Below are positions 1-7,458 of a stretch of 64,000 bases of DNA, piece by piece. The notes beneath the pieces are model-generated. The model was not told the DNA's origin. It made no database searches and saw only the letters and a list, made by a program, of their open reading frames with translations. Location of the stretch: assembly GCF_963666545.1 (NCBI RefSeq), contig NZ_OY762899.1:2852001-2916000 (forward strand), written 5' to 3'. How positions within the stretch are numbered: the first letter of the stretch is position 1; the number at the start of each line of letters is the position of its first letter. The translations under genes were made by a program, and so were the position numbers. This stretch comes from an uncultured Bacteroides sp. GTDB lineage: Bacteria > Bacteroidota > Bacteroidia > Bacteroidales > Bacteroidaceae.

Positions 1-444
1 TACAGCAGTTGTAATTTCCCAACGTGATGAGTAACTAAGAGCCAGCACGAGGCACATTCCTGAATTTGAGGATGTATGCTTTACGCAGTCGTACAATCGT
101 TTCTGTACGTCTTCCGGGAGTTTATTAATATCGCCAACAATGCGAAAACTGATATTATTTTTCATGAAAATTTCTTCCTCTATGGAGTCTATAAGCAGGC
201 TCATCAATGTCGCTACCTCATCAGTTGGCCTATTCCAGTTTTCGGTCGAAAAAGTATAGAGCGTGAGATATTTAATGCCTATTCGGGCAGCTTCTTCGGC
301 TATAATGTGCACCGTTTGCGCTCCGGCTTGATGCCCATAGCTCCGCTCTCGTCCGTGCTGCTTGGCCCATCTCCCGTTACCATCCATTATGATCGCTACG
401 TGCTGAGGTATGCGGCTTAAATCTATTTGCTCTTTATTTGGCAT
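1..444 (-). CDS. uppS: Isoprenyl transferase (undecaprenyl diphosphate synthase), 3' end cut by window
   Basis: Reading the reverse strand from ATG at 444 gives 148 codons open to the window edge. Residues 20-27 read MDGNGRWA, the isoprenyl-diphosphate-binding signature of cis-prenyltransferases with catalytic Asp21; a FSTENW motif follows near residue 67. The family condenses isopentenyl diphosphate onto farnesyl diphosphate to make the C55 lipid carrier for peptidoglycan and surface glycans; it acts at the cytoplasmic membrane face. The family is about 240-250 residues, so roughly 100 C-terminal residues lie outside. The lipoprotein gene at 518-1801 lies 73 bp upstream on the same strand. 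Confidence 0.93.
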   Translation of the reverse strand, partial: MPNKEQIDLSRIPQHVAIIMDGNGRWAKQHGRERSYGHQAGAQTVHIIAEEAARIGIKYLTLYTFSTENWNRPTDEVATLMSLLIDSIEEEIFMKNNISFRIVGDINKLPEDVQKRLYDCVKHTSSNSGMCLVLALSYSSRWEITTAV

Positions 445-517
445 CTTATTCAGTTGTTACATTCTCTGCATTTGCAAATATTGTAGGATATAATTAGATT
501 GAATGACGAATTGCTAA

Positions 518-1801
518 TTATTTTATTTTGAACCCTAGTCTATTAATTCGTCCTCGCCATACTTCGTCCTGTTTTTGCCCCTTGCTCCATATAATCCAAA
601 TGAAGTTGTTTTGATCTACTACCATTGAGTAATGCTCTCTTCCACTGAAAGCTGTAGGGAAAAGGACTTTCTTTTTAATCTTGTTCCATACGAGACCTTC
701 TTTTGATAGATAAAAAGAACTGAAGTCTCCTCCGAATGCATAAAACTTATCATTGTAGTGAATAATAGATGGATTACTCATTGGAGGGCAATAATAATCA
801 GAGGTGGTTGAGGCTTCTTCCCAACTTTTGCCATCAAGTGAAAACCAAGGTGTTGTCTGGGTAGCGCCTGTCTTTTTCCCCATCAAGAAGGATTGCTCAA
901 GTCCGGTATTTGTAGTATATATCGTTGATGAGATATTTTCCTGTGGGAAATCGCTTGGAACTTCATTCCCAATTTCCCAACCTGTCATTGCTTTGTTTGA
1001 AACACAAAATTTGAGAGTTGCGCCGTCTTGTATAATTCCGCTTATAGCACCAGAAAAATTAGTGATTAGGGTTGCCACATTTCCACTTAATGCTTCTTGT
1101 TTTTGCCAAGCGTTTCCATCTTCTGAATAGAATACTTCTCCGGTTGCGGTGGCTATGTAAAGTTTGTTGCTATAATTAAGCATAGAGGATATATTCGCAT
1201 TATCAGGTAATCCCGTAACGGCTATTTTGCTCCAAGCATGTCCGTCTGAAATAAGGGTGGTGTATGCTGTGTTGTAAGATGCATATACAAACAAAGTGTT
1301 ATTCAATATAATCGATTTTTGTTTGCCGGTAACAGTTCCTGCCGAAAAAGAATCGCTCATTTTATTCCAGACTAGCGAGTCGGGATCTTGCTGATGAACA
1401 CGTACTTCAATTGAATATTCTTTTGTGTGTGTGCCATCCGGAGCCCAAACTTTAAGCTTTAGAGGCGTCTTCATTGTTTTGCTCAAATCGATAGAGTCAG
1501 TTGTGTAGTTAAAAGTGCTATCACCTATAGATACAGTCCCCATGTAAGTAAGGGTCTTTATTAACGTTTTATCAATGATGGTGTCGGCTCTGAACGGCAG
1601 AGAATCGACGTTGTATATTATCTTATTGGCTTGGTCGATAGTGAAAGCGTAATTTACCCCTCCTATGGTGTTCAGAGCAAAAGCGTGGACTGTATCGTCT
1701 GAACTATATTCTACCGCTTCATTGTCTGTACTGAGGCACGAAGTAACAGCGAGCGATACTAGTAGAGAAATTGCGATTACTGATAAAAACTTTATTTTCA
1801 T
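518..1801 (-). CDS. DUF6242-like secreted lipoprotein
   Basis: A 427-residue protein with a lipoprotein signal: hydrophobic residues 5-20 followed by VTSC, so Cys22 is the likely lipidated residue. The N-terminal part (about 35-135) resembles the Bacteroidales DUF6242 domain; the rest contains repeated short blocks of the type W-S-DG..W, as in beta-propeller or sialidase-like Asp-box repeats. Function is unknown; a periplasmic or surface location is inferred from the lipobox. It sits between ribD and uppS on the same strand but has its own -7 box at 1830-1837. The family name is from memory. Confidence 0.75.
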   Translation of the reverse strand: MKIKFLSVIAISLLVSLAVTSCLSTDNEAVEYSSDDTVHAFALNTIGGVNYAFTIDQANKIIYNVDSLPFRADTIIDKTLIKTLTYMGTVSIGDSTFNYTTDSIDLSKTMKTPLKLKVWAPDGTHTKEYSIEVRVHQQDPDSLVWNKMSDSFSAGTVTGKQKSIILNNTLFVYASYNTAYTTLISDGHAWSKIAVTGLPDNANISSMLNYSNKLYIATATGEVFYSEDGNAWQKQEALSGNVATLITNFSGAISGIIQDGATLKFCVSNKAMTGWEIGNEVPSDFPQENISSTIYTTNTGLEQSFLMGKKTGATQTTPWFSLDGKSWEEASTTSDYYCPPMSNPSIIHYNDKFYAFGGDFSSFYLSKEGLVWNKIKKKVLFPTAFSGREHYSMVVDQNNFIWIIWSKGQKQDEVWRGRINRLGFKIK

Positions 1802-1829
1802 TTGAGGGATTTTGTTTATTTACAAGTTG

Positions 1830-1837
1830 CAAAAATA
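1830..1837 (-). promoter_or_regulatory. Bacteroides-type -7 box for the DUF6242-like lipoprotein
   Basis: On the minus strand this reads TATTTTTG, a match to the Bacteroides TAnnTTTG box, about 29 bases upstream of the ATG at 1801. No clear -33 TTTG was found at the expected spacing. Confidence 0.5.
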
Positions 1838-1937
1838 GGAACAATTTTCTCTATATTGAACATTGTCGGTAAGTTTTATATAAAATTATAGATAATAATG
1901 CTGTTTTTATCGATGGAAATTCTAAATGGAGGCTTTT

Positions 1938-2981
1938 CTATTCATCTTTTTCATTGGTGTAATGGTAAACGATAACTCCAAAGTGTTTCTCGACAGAATG
2001 GCTGTTTTTATCTTTTATTTCGGGAGATTTCACTCCTAATTTCAATGACTTGGTGCTTTTCTCGATGAAAATTTCGTCCCATAAATTGCTATTGATGAAT
2101 GATTGGAGTAAAATGCTTCCACCTTCAACAAAAAGAGATTGCACATTCCTATTGTATAAAGCCGTTAAAATTTGAGGTAGAATGTCTGTGCTGAAGTCAA
2201 TGCTGATGTATTTCGTTTGACCCTCCTCGAGTTTATGTTTTGCAGTGAACACGAGAGTGGGAACACTGCCATCAAAAAGATGCAGGGAGGTTTCCAATGA
2301 TAAGTTGCGGTCGATAACTATTCGTGTAGGGTTGTCACCGTGCCAATTCCGTACGGTGAGCAAAGGGTTGTCTAAACGGGCTGTTTGGGTCCCCACCATG
2401 ATGGCATTGGATTCTGCCCTTTTTTTGTGCACTAACATTGCGGTTAAATCGGTGGATAGAATGGCGGGTGAACCGCTGTTTCGGCAGATATCTATATATC
2501 CATCCGACGACTCAGCCCATTTGAGAGTAATATATGGTCTGTGGAGCGTGTTAAAGGTTATGAATGACTTTATTAGGCTTGTGCACTCATCTTCTAAAAC
2601 TCCAACGACGACCTCTCTACCGGCATCACGTATTCTTTTAATACCACGTCCGGCCACTTCCTTAAAGGGATCTTGGCATCCAATAACTACTCGTGGTATT
2701 TCTTTTCTTATGATAAGGTCGGTACAAGGTGGCGTTTTACCATAATGAGAGCATGGCTCCAAGCTGACATATATGGTCGATCGTTTAAGTAGCGATTGAT
2801 CTTTTACGGAATTAATAGCGTTTACTTCAGCATGTGGTCCGCCACATTTAGCATGATAACCTTCTCCTATTATTTTATCACCGCATACGATGACTGCTCC
2901 TACCATTGGATTAGGCGAAGTATGGCTGTGCCCATTTTTTGCCAGCTGAATGCATCGTCTCATGTATTTTTCTTCTCCCAT
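1938..2981 (-). CDS. ribD: Bifunctional riboflavin deaminase/reductase RibD
   Basis: 347 residues. The N-terminal zinc deaminase domain (about 1-145) shows H50-A-E52 and the second zinc motif PCSHYGKTPPC with Cys77 and Cys86. The C-terminal domain (about 148-340) is the NADPH-dependent RibD_C reductase fold. Together they convert diaminohydroxyphosphoribosylamino-pyrimidine to 5-amino-6-ribitylamino-uracil in cytoplasmic riboflavin synthesis. Length is normal for the family. It is divergent from prmC, sharing a 55-bp intergenic region. Other rib genes are not in the window, which is usual where the pathway is scattered. Confidence 0.95.
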   Translation of the reverse strand: MGEEKYMRRCIQLAKNGHSHTSPNPMVGAVIVCGDKIIGEGYHAKCGGPHAEVNAINSVKDQSLLKRSTIYVSLEPCSHYGKTPPCTDLIIRKEIPRVVIGCQDPFKEVAGRGIKRIRDAGREVVVGVLEDECTSLIKSFITFNTLHRPYITLKWAESSDGYIDICRNSGSPAILSTDLTAMLVHKKRAESNAIMVGTQTARLDNPLLTVRNWHGDNPTRIVIDRNLSLETSLHLFDGSVPTLVFTAKHKLEEGQTKYISIDFSTDILPQILTALYNRNVQSLFVEGGSILLQSFINSNLWDEIFIEKSTKSLKLGVKSPEIKDKNSHSVEKHFGVIVYHYTNEKDE

Positions 2982-3008
2982 CTTTTAGGCTTGTATCTGT
3001 AAAATTCT

Positions 3009-3016
3009 TACTTTTG
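3009..3016 (+). promoter_or_regulatory. -7 box for prmC-recX
   Basis: TACTTTTG matches TAnnTTTG and ends 20 bases before the prmC ATG at 3037. No convincing -33 box was seen. Confidence 0.5.
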
Positions 3017-3036
3017 CACACAAAAATTATAGAAAC

Positions 3037-3870
3037 ATGAATCGTCTCTCCTTATATATCCGTCAGTCTTTACAAGGCTTTTATCCGCTCTCAGAGTTGC
3101 AAAGTCTTGCGAAAATTGTTTGCCTAGACCTTCTTGGCGTGGATGCTATTGATTTTTATTCCGGCAAAGATATTGATTTATCTCAAAAGAAAGAAAAAGA
3201 TTTGGAAACTATTCTGGAACGTTTGCGTGATAATGAACCGATTCAATACATTCGTGGAAATGCTGATTTCTTTGGTTTGAAATTTAAAGTTGCTCCAGGG
3301 GTTTTGATTCCTCGTCCCGAAACGGAAGAATTGGTTGATTTAATCATTAAAGAGAACCCTTTGGCGAAACGCATTTTAGATATAGGTACCGGTAGTGGGT
3401 GCATCGCTATTGCGTTGGCAAAACATTTGCCGCTAGCTACCGTTTCAGCTTGGGATGTGTCTGATGAAGCATTGGCAATAGCGGAACAGAATAATGCTTG
3501 CCTAGGTACTTCCGTGGCATTTTCAAGAAAAGATGTCTTTTCTGAAATTTTAAATGAAGATAATTATGACGTGATTGTTAGTAACCCCCCTTATATTACT
3601 ATTGCTGAGAGAGAAGAGATGGACGCGAATGTATTGAATTGGGAGCCGGAGTTAGCTTTGTTCGTGGGCAACGACGACCCATTATGGTTTTATCGGCGTA
3701 TTGCTTCTCTGGGTCTGAACCTTCTGTCTTTGGAAGGAAGCCTTTATTTTGAGATTAATCAGGCTTATGGACTCGAAACATCCCTCATGCTCACGGCGTT
3801 GGGCTATAGAGATGTGTGTGTGATAAAGGATTTATTTGGAAAAGACAGAATTGTAAAAGCTAGCCGATGA
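3037..3870 (+). CDS. prmC: Peptide chain release factor N5-glutamine methyltransferase PrmC/HemK
   Basis: 277 residues. An N-terminal helical recognition domain (1-75) precedes a Rossmann methyltransferase domain with the SAM motif DIGTGSG at 115-121 and the catalytic NPPY at 183-186. PrmC methylates the Gln of the GGQ motif in class I release factors. Length is typical. The stop overlaps the recX start by 4 bases (ATGA), so the two are translationally coupled. The divergent partner is ribD. Confidence 0.95.
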   Translation: MNRLSLYIRQSLQGFYPLSELQSLAKIVCLDLLGVDAIDFYSGKDIDLSQKKEKDLETILERLRDNEPIQYIRGNADFFGLKFKVAPGVLIPRPETEELVDLIIKENPLAKRILDIGTGSGCIAIALAKHLPLATVSAWDVSDEALAIAEQNNACLGTSVAFSRKDVFSEILNEDNYDVIVSNPPYITIAEREEMDANVLNWEPELALFVGNDDPLWFYRRIASLGLNLLSLEGSLYFEINQAYGLETSLMLTALGYRDVCVIKDLFGKDRIVKASR

Positions 3871-4337
3871 GTATGATAACTGAAAATGAAGCATTGAGCC
3901 GTGTGGCATTCTATTGCAGTGCAGCTGAGCATTGTAGGTCGGAGATCGATGATAAACTAAAGAAATGGGGATTGGAGGCTGATGCAATAGAACGCATATT
4001 GGCTCGGTTAGAGACCGAAAAATATATTGATACCGAACGCTATTGTCGGGCTTTTGTGGATGATAAACTCCGCTTTTCAAAATGGGGTAAAGTGAAAATA
4101 GCGCAAGCGTTGTATTTAAAAAAAATACCCTCAGAAACGGCTTCGAAATATCTAGGCGACATTGATGAAGAAGAATATTTGGCTACCTTATCTCATTTAT
4201 TGGTGTCAAAACGTAGAACCATTCGTGCAAAAGATGACTACGATTTGAAAGCGAAGCTGATTCGTTTCGCTATGAGTCGGGGATTTGAGATGAAATACAT
4301 TATTCGTTGTGTGAATCTGCCTGAGGATGATGAATGA
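3867..4337 (+). CDS. recX: Regulatory protein RecX
   Basis: 156 residues, mostly helical, with the tandem three-helix repeats of RecX. The conserved IARLE..KYIDTERYCRAFVDDK-type block is at about 44-68, followed by KWGKVKI and basic helices. RecX binds and inhibits RecA filaments. In many bacteria recX follows recA; here it is coupled to prmC by a 4-base overlap, a context seen in Bacteroides. No recA is in the window. Confidence 0.88.
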   Translation: MSMITENEALSRVAFYCSAAEHCRSEIDDKLKKWGLEADAIERILARLETEKYIDTERYCRAFVDDKLRFSKWGKVKIAQALYLKKIPSETASKYLGDIDEEEYLATLSHLLVSKRRTIRAKDDYDLKAKLIRFAMSRGFEMKYIIRCVNLPEDDE

Positions 4338-4400
4338 GCATAAATAGGATTTTTATTTAAAAATATATGAGTTCTTCTTTTCATTCTCGTTCAGTTTCCG

Positions 4401-4408
4401 TATTTTTG
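4401..4408 (+). promoter_or_regulatory. -7 box for pyrE
   Basis: TATTTTTG matches the Bacteroides box and lies 29 bases before the pyrE ATG at 4438. The preceding 100 bp is AT-rich and separates pyrE from recX. Confidence 0.5.
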
Positions 4409-4437
4409 TGCCATATAATTATCTTAGTTAGTTTAGT

Positions 4438-5076
4438 ATGAAAACGTTAGAGAGATTATTCGCAGAGAAGTTACTGAAGATTAAGGCTATTAAGCTGCAA
4501 CCGGCCAATCCGTTTACATGGGCTTCGGGGTGGAAATCACCGTTTTATTGTGATAACCGTAAGACGCTTTCCTATCCTTCTCTTCGTAATTTCGTGAAAA
4601 TTGAAATTACTCGCCTTATTCTAGAACGCTTTGGGCAAGTTGATGCCATAGCGGGTGTTGCTACTGGAGCCATTCCTCAAGGAGCCTTGGTGGCTGATGC
4701 CTTGAATCTTCCTTTTGTTTATATTCGCTCTGCTCCGAAAGATCATGGACTGGAAAATTTGATTGAAGGAGAGTTACGCCCGGGTATGAAGGTGGTTGTA
4801 GTTGAAGATCTCGTTTCGACAGGAGGAAGTAGTTTGAAAGCTGTAGAGGCAATTCGTCGAGACGGTTGTGAAGTGATAGGTATGATAGCTGCATTTACTT
4901 ATGGGTTTGATGTTGCAATAAAAGCTTTTAAAGATGCAAAAGTTCCGTTGATAACATTGACTAATTATGATGCGGTAATTGAGGCGGCTCTTCGTACTGA
5001 GTATATTGATGAACCTGATGTTGCCGTATTGGAAGAATGGCGTAAAGACCCATCACATTGGGAACCCGAAAAATAA
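4438..5076 (+). CDS. pyrE: Orotate phosphoribosyltransferase
   Basis: 212 residues. The PRPP-binding motif VVVVEDLVSTGGSS spans 119-132, and the upstream loop GVATGAIPQGAL (73-84) fits the phosphoribosyltransferase fold. The enzyme joins orotate to PRPP to form orotidine 5'-phosphate in de novo pyrimidine synthesis in the cytoplasm. Length is normal. It stands alone with its own -7 box and is followed by a hairpin terminator, although the SRPBCC gene lies only 91 bp downstream. Confidence 0.96.
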   Translation: MKTLERLFAEKLLKIKAIKLQPANPFTWASGWKSPFYCDNRKTLSYPSLRNFVKIEITRLILERFGQVDAIAGVATGAIPQGALVADALNLPFVYIRSAPKDHGLENLIEGELRPGMKVVVVEDLVSTGGSSLKAVEAIRRDGCEVIGMIAAFTYGFDVAIKAFKDAKVPLITLTNYDAVIEAALRTEYIDEPDVAVLEEWRKDPSHWEPEK

Positions 5077-5106
5077 GAAAATCTATTTATAAATAAAGAG
5101 ATGGGA

Positions 5107-5146
5107 AAGAACCGTTCGGACTGCTTTTGTTCGGATTGTTCTTTTT
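5107..5146 (+). terminator. Terminator after pyrE
   Basis: An imperfect hairpin pairs AGAAC(n)GTTCGGAC with GTTCGGAT(n)GTTCT using several G-U pairs, followed by CTTTTTGTCTTTT. It would end or attenuate the pyrE transcript before the next gene. Confidence 0.5.
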
Positions 5147-5167
5147 GTCTTTTAAAGACAGAAGCAA

Positions 5168-5578
5168 ATGAGCCAATTTGAGAGTAGTGTGAAGGTAATC
5201 CCTTACGGTCAACAGCAAGTTTATGCTAAACTTTCAGACCTTAACAATCTGGAGACGGTTAAAAATAGTATTCCTGCTGATAAGGTGAAGAATATGAGTT
5301 TCGATGCTGATACTTTGAGCTTTAATGTAGCTCCTGTAGGGAGTATAACATTGAAGATCATAGAGCGAGAACCTTATGAATCTATAAAATTTGAAACCAC
5401 TCAGTCTCCTATGCCTTTCAATATGTGCATACAATTGGTGGATGGCGGCGAGATGGAATGTAAAATGAAACTTACAGTTAGCATAGATATCAATCCTTTC
5501 ATGAAAGGAATGATCCAGAAACCTTTGCAAGAAGGTCTTGAGAAGATGGCCGACATGCTTGCGTTGATACAATATTAA
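5168..5578 (+). CDS. SRPBCC-family (START-like) protein
   Basis: 136 residues with no signal peptide or membrane segment. The pattern (FESSVKVIPY at the N-terminus, alternating beta strands, and a long C-terminal helix MKGMIQKPLQEGLEKMADML at about 110-130) fits the SRPBCC/START helix-grip fold, which binds hydrophobic ligands in a central cavity. The ligand is unknown. It lies 31 bp upstream of argH and is probably cotranscribed, but nothing in the sequence ties it to arginine synthesis. Confidence 0.72.
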   Translation: MSQFESSVKVIPYGQQQVYAKLSDLNNLETVKNSIPADKVKNMSFDADTLSFNVAPVGSITLKIIEREPYESIKFETTQSPMPFNMCIQLVDGGEMECKMKLTVSIDINPFMKGMIQKPLQEGLEKMADMLALIQY

Positions 5579-5609
5579 TAATAAATAGGTAGATAGCTGC
5601 AAAATTATT

Positions 5610-6950
5610 ATGGTACAGAAACTTTGGGAAAAATCGGTTCAGGTTAACAAGGAGATTGAACGGTTTACCGTAGGTCGCGATCGTGAAATGGACCTTTATC
5701 TGGCGAAGCACGATGTGCTCGGCTCTATGGCGCATATCACGATGCTTGAAAGTATAGGTCTGCTAACTAAAGACGAACTAGCAATGTTGCTTGCCGAATT
5801 GAAAGGAATATATGCAACAGCTGAGCAAGGTGACTTTACGATTGAAGACGGAGTGGAAGATGTGCACTCGCAAGTAGAGTTAATGCTGACGCGTAATTTA
5901 GGCGATGTGGGAAAGAAAATTCATAGCGGGCGTTCACGTAATGATCAGGTTTTGCTCGATTTGAAACTATTTACTCGTGCACAAATCAAAGAGATTGCCG
6001 ACACGGTAGAGCAACTCTTTCATGTGCTCATATCTCAGAGTGAGAAATATAAGGAGGTGTTGATGCCGGGTTACACGCATTTGCAAATAGCGATGCCTTC
6101 TTCTTTTGGATTGTGGTTTGGTGCTTACGCTGAGAGTTTGGTCGATGATATGATGTTTTTACAAGCTGCTTTTCGTATGTGTAACCGAAACCCATTGGGC
6201 TCAGCTGCAGGATACGGTTCTTCTTTTCCTTTAGATAGGACGATGACTACTCGTTTGCTTGGTTTTGATTCGCTAAACTATAATGTGGTGTATGCGCAGA
6301 TGGGGCGTGGCAAGATGGAGCGAAACGTCGCTTTCTCGTTAGCAAGTATTGCAGGAACTATTTCTAAACTAGCCTTTGATGCTTGTTTGTTCAACAGCCA
6401 GAACTTTAGTTTTGTGAAGTTACCCGATGAATGCACTACCGGTTCAAGTATCATGCCGCATAAGAAAAACCCCGATGTGTTTGAACTGACGCGTGCCAAA
6501 TGCAATAAGCTACAATCTCTTCCACAGCAAATTATGATGATTGCCAATAATTTGCCCTCAGGCTATTTTCGGGATTTACAGATAATCAAGGAGGTTTTTC
6601 TGCCTGCTTTTCAAGAATTGAAAGATTGTCTGCAGATGACCACATATATTATGAACGAGATACGTGTCAATGAGCATATCCTGGATGATGATCGTTATTT
6701 ACTTATTTTTAGTGTAGAAGAGGTGAACCGCTTGGCGCGGGAAGGTATGCCTTTTCGTGATGCCTATAAGAAGGTAGGGCTAGATATCGAATCGGGTCAG
6801 TTTGCGCATAGCAAGGAAGTGCATCATACGCATGAAGGTAGTATTGGCAATCTGTGCAATGATAAAATTTCGGCGTTGATGCAACATGTACTAGAAGGTT
6901 TCAATTTTGAAACGATGGAGATTGCTGAACGCAATCTACTTGGAAGGTAA
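5610..6950 (+). CDS. argH: Argininosuccinate lyase
   Basis: 446 residues of the fumarase/aspartase superfamily. SGRSRNDQ at 106-113 and the signature loop GSSIMPHKKNP at 278-288 (catalytic Ser in the flexible loop) are intact; YTHLQIAMP at 155-163 supplies substrate-binding residues. It splits argininosuccinate into arginine and fumarate, the last step of arginine synthesis. It is separated by about 11 kb from the arginine block at 15615-20292, which contains argG for the preceding step. Confidence 0.96.
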   Translation: MVQKLWEKSVQVNKEIERFTVGRDREMDLYLAKHDVLGSMAHITMLESIGLLTKDELAMLLAELKGIYATAEQGDFTIEDGVEDVHSQVELMLTRNLGDVGKKIHSGRSRNDQVLLDLKLFTRAQIKEIADTVEQLFHVLISQSEKYKEVLMPGYTHLQIAMPSSFGLWFGAYAESLVDDMMFLQAAFRMCNRNPLGSAAGYGSSFPLDRTMTTRLLGFDSLNYNVVYAQMGRGKMERNVAFSLASIAGTISKLAFDACLFNSQNFSFVKLPDECTTGSSIMPHKKNPDVFELTRAKCNKLQSLPQQIMMIANNLPSGYFRDLQIIKEVFLPAFQELKDCLQMTTYIMNEIRVNEHILDDDRYLLIFSVEEVNRLAREGMPFRDAYKKVGLDIESGQFAHSKEVHHTHEGSIGNLCNDKISALMQHVLEGFNFETMEIAERNLLGR

Positions 6951-7038
6951 TTGGTGACTATCTGTGGTACGTGCTTCTCGTTAAAAGGCTGATGGACATC
7001 TTTTCTATTCATGGGATCGTAACTTTCAGTTGGAAAAA

Positions 7039-7070
7039 TTTGGCAGATATCTGAAAACTGCTTATCTTTG
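7039..7070 (+). promoter_or_regulatory. Consensus Bacteroides promoter for the tRNA pair
   Basis: TTTG at 7039-7042 and TATCTTTG at 7063-7070 are separated by 20 bases, a textbook -33/-7 pair. Transcription would begin near 7077, about 10 bases before the tRNA-Gly 5' end. Confidence 0.8.
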
Positions 7071-7086
7071 CACCCGTTGAAAAAAT

Positions 7087-7159
7087 GCGAAAGTAGCTCA
7101 GTTGGTAGAGCATAACCTTGCCAAGGTTAGGGTCGCGGGTCCGAGTCCCGTCTTTCGCT
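7087..7159 (+). tRNA. tRNA-Gly (GCC)
   Basis: A 73-nt cloverleaf. The acceptor stem GCGAAAG pairs with CTTTCGC, with discriminator T. The anticodon arm is TAACC-TTGCCAA-GGTTA, so the anticodon is GCC. The T-arm contains GGGTCCGAGTCCC. The CCA end is not encoded. It forms a tandem unit with tRNA-Leu 14 bp downstream. Confidence 0.97.
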
Positions 7160-7173
7160 CTCTTTGAAATGTT

Positions 7174-7257
7174 GCTCGAATGGTGGAATGGTAGACACGA
7201 AGGACTTAAAATCCTTTGGCTATTGCAGCTGTGCGGGTTCAAGTCCCGCTTCGAGTA
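7174..7257 (+). tRNA. tRNA-Leu (TAA)
   Basis: An 84-nt class II tRNA with a long variable arm. The acceptor stem GCTCGAA pairs with TTCGAGT (terminal G-U), with discriminator A. The anticodon arm AAGGA-CTTAAAA-TCCTT gives anticodon TAA, decoding UUA. The T-arm is CGGGTTCAAGTCCCG. The CCA end is not encoded. A terminator follows directly. Confidence 0.97.
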
Positions 7258-7259
7258 CA

Positions 7260-7298
7260 AAGAAACCTCTGTGAACGTTTTGTTTATAGAGGTTTCTT
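7260..7298 (+). terminator. Terminator of the tRNA unit
   Basis: AAGAAACCTCT pairs perfectly with AGAGGTTTCTT across a 17-base loop, immediately after tRNA-Leu, followed by CATTTT. It closes the Gly-Leu tRNA transcript. Confidence 0.75.
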
Positions 7299-7458
7299 CA
7301 TTTTGGCAATACTTCTCTTCTTCCATTTTCATTGTGCATAAGTTCTTTTATAAAGTCGTGAATATATTAGCTCAACGATGTTGTTTTTTTATTCACATTT
7401 GTTATATTTACAGCCAGATACAAATAGTAGGGGTGAACTAACAGATAAATCTATATAT

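Noticed and set aside
76-420. 114-codon plus-strand ORF at the window start
   Set aside because: It is the antisense of the partial uppS gene, whose MDGNGRWA motif is decisive.
7087-7260. tRNA pair as a possible integration site for a mobile element
   Set aside because: No integrase, direct repeat of a tRNA 3' end or foreign gene block lies nearby; the flanking genes are ordinary chromosomal ones.
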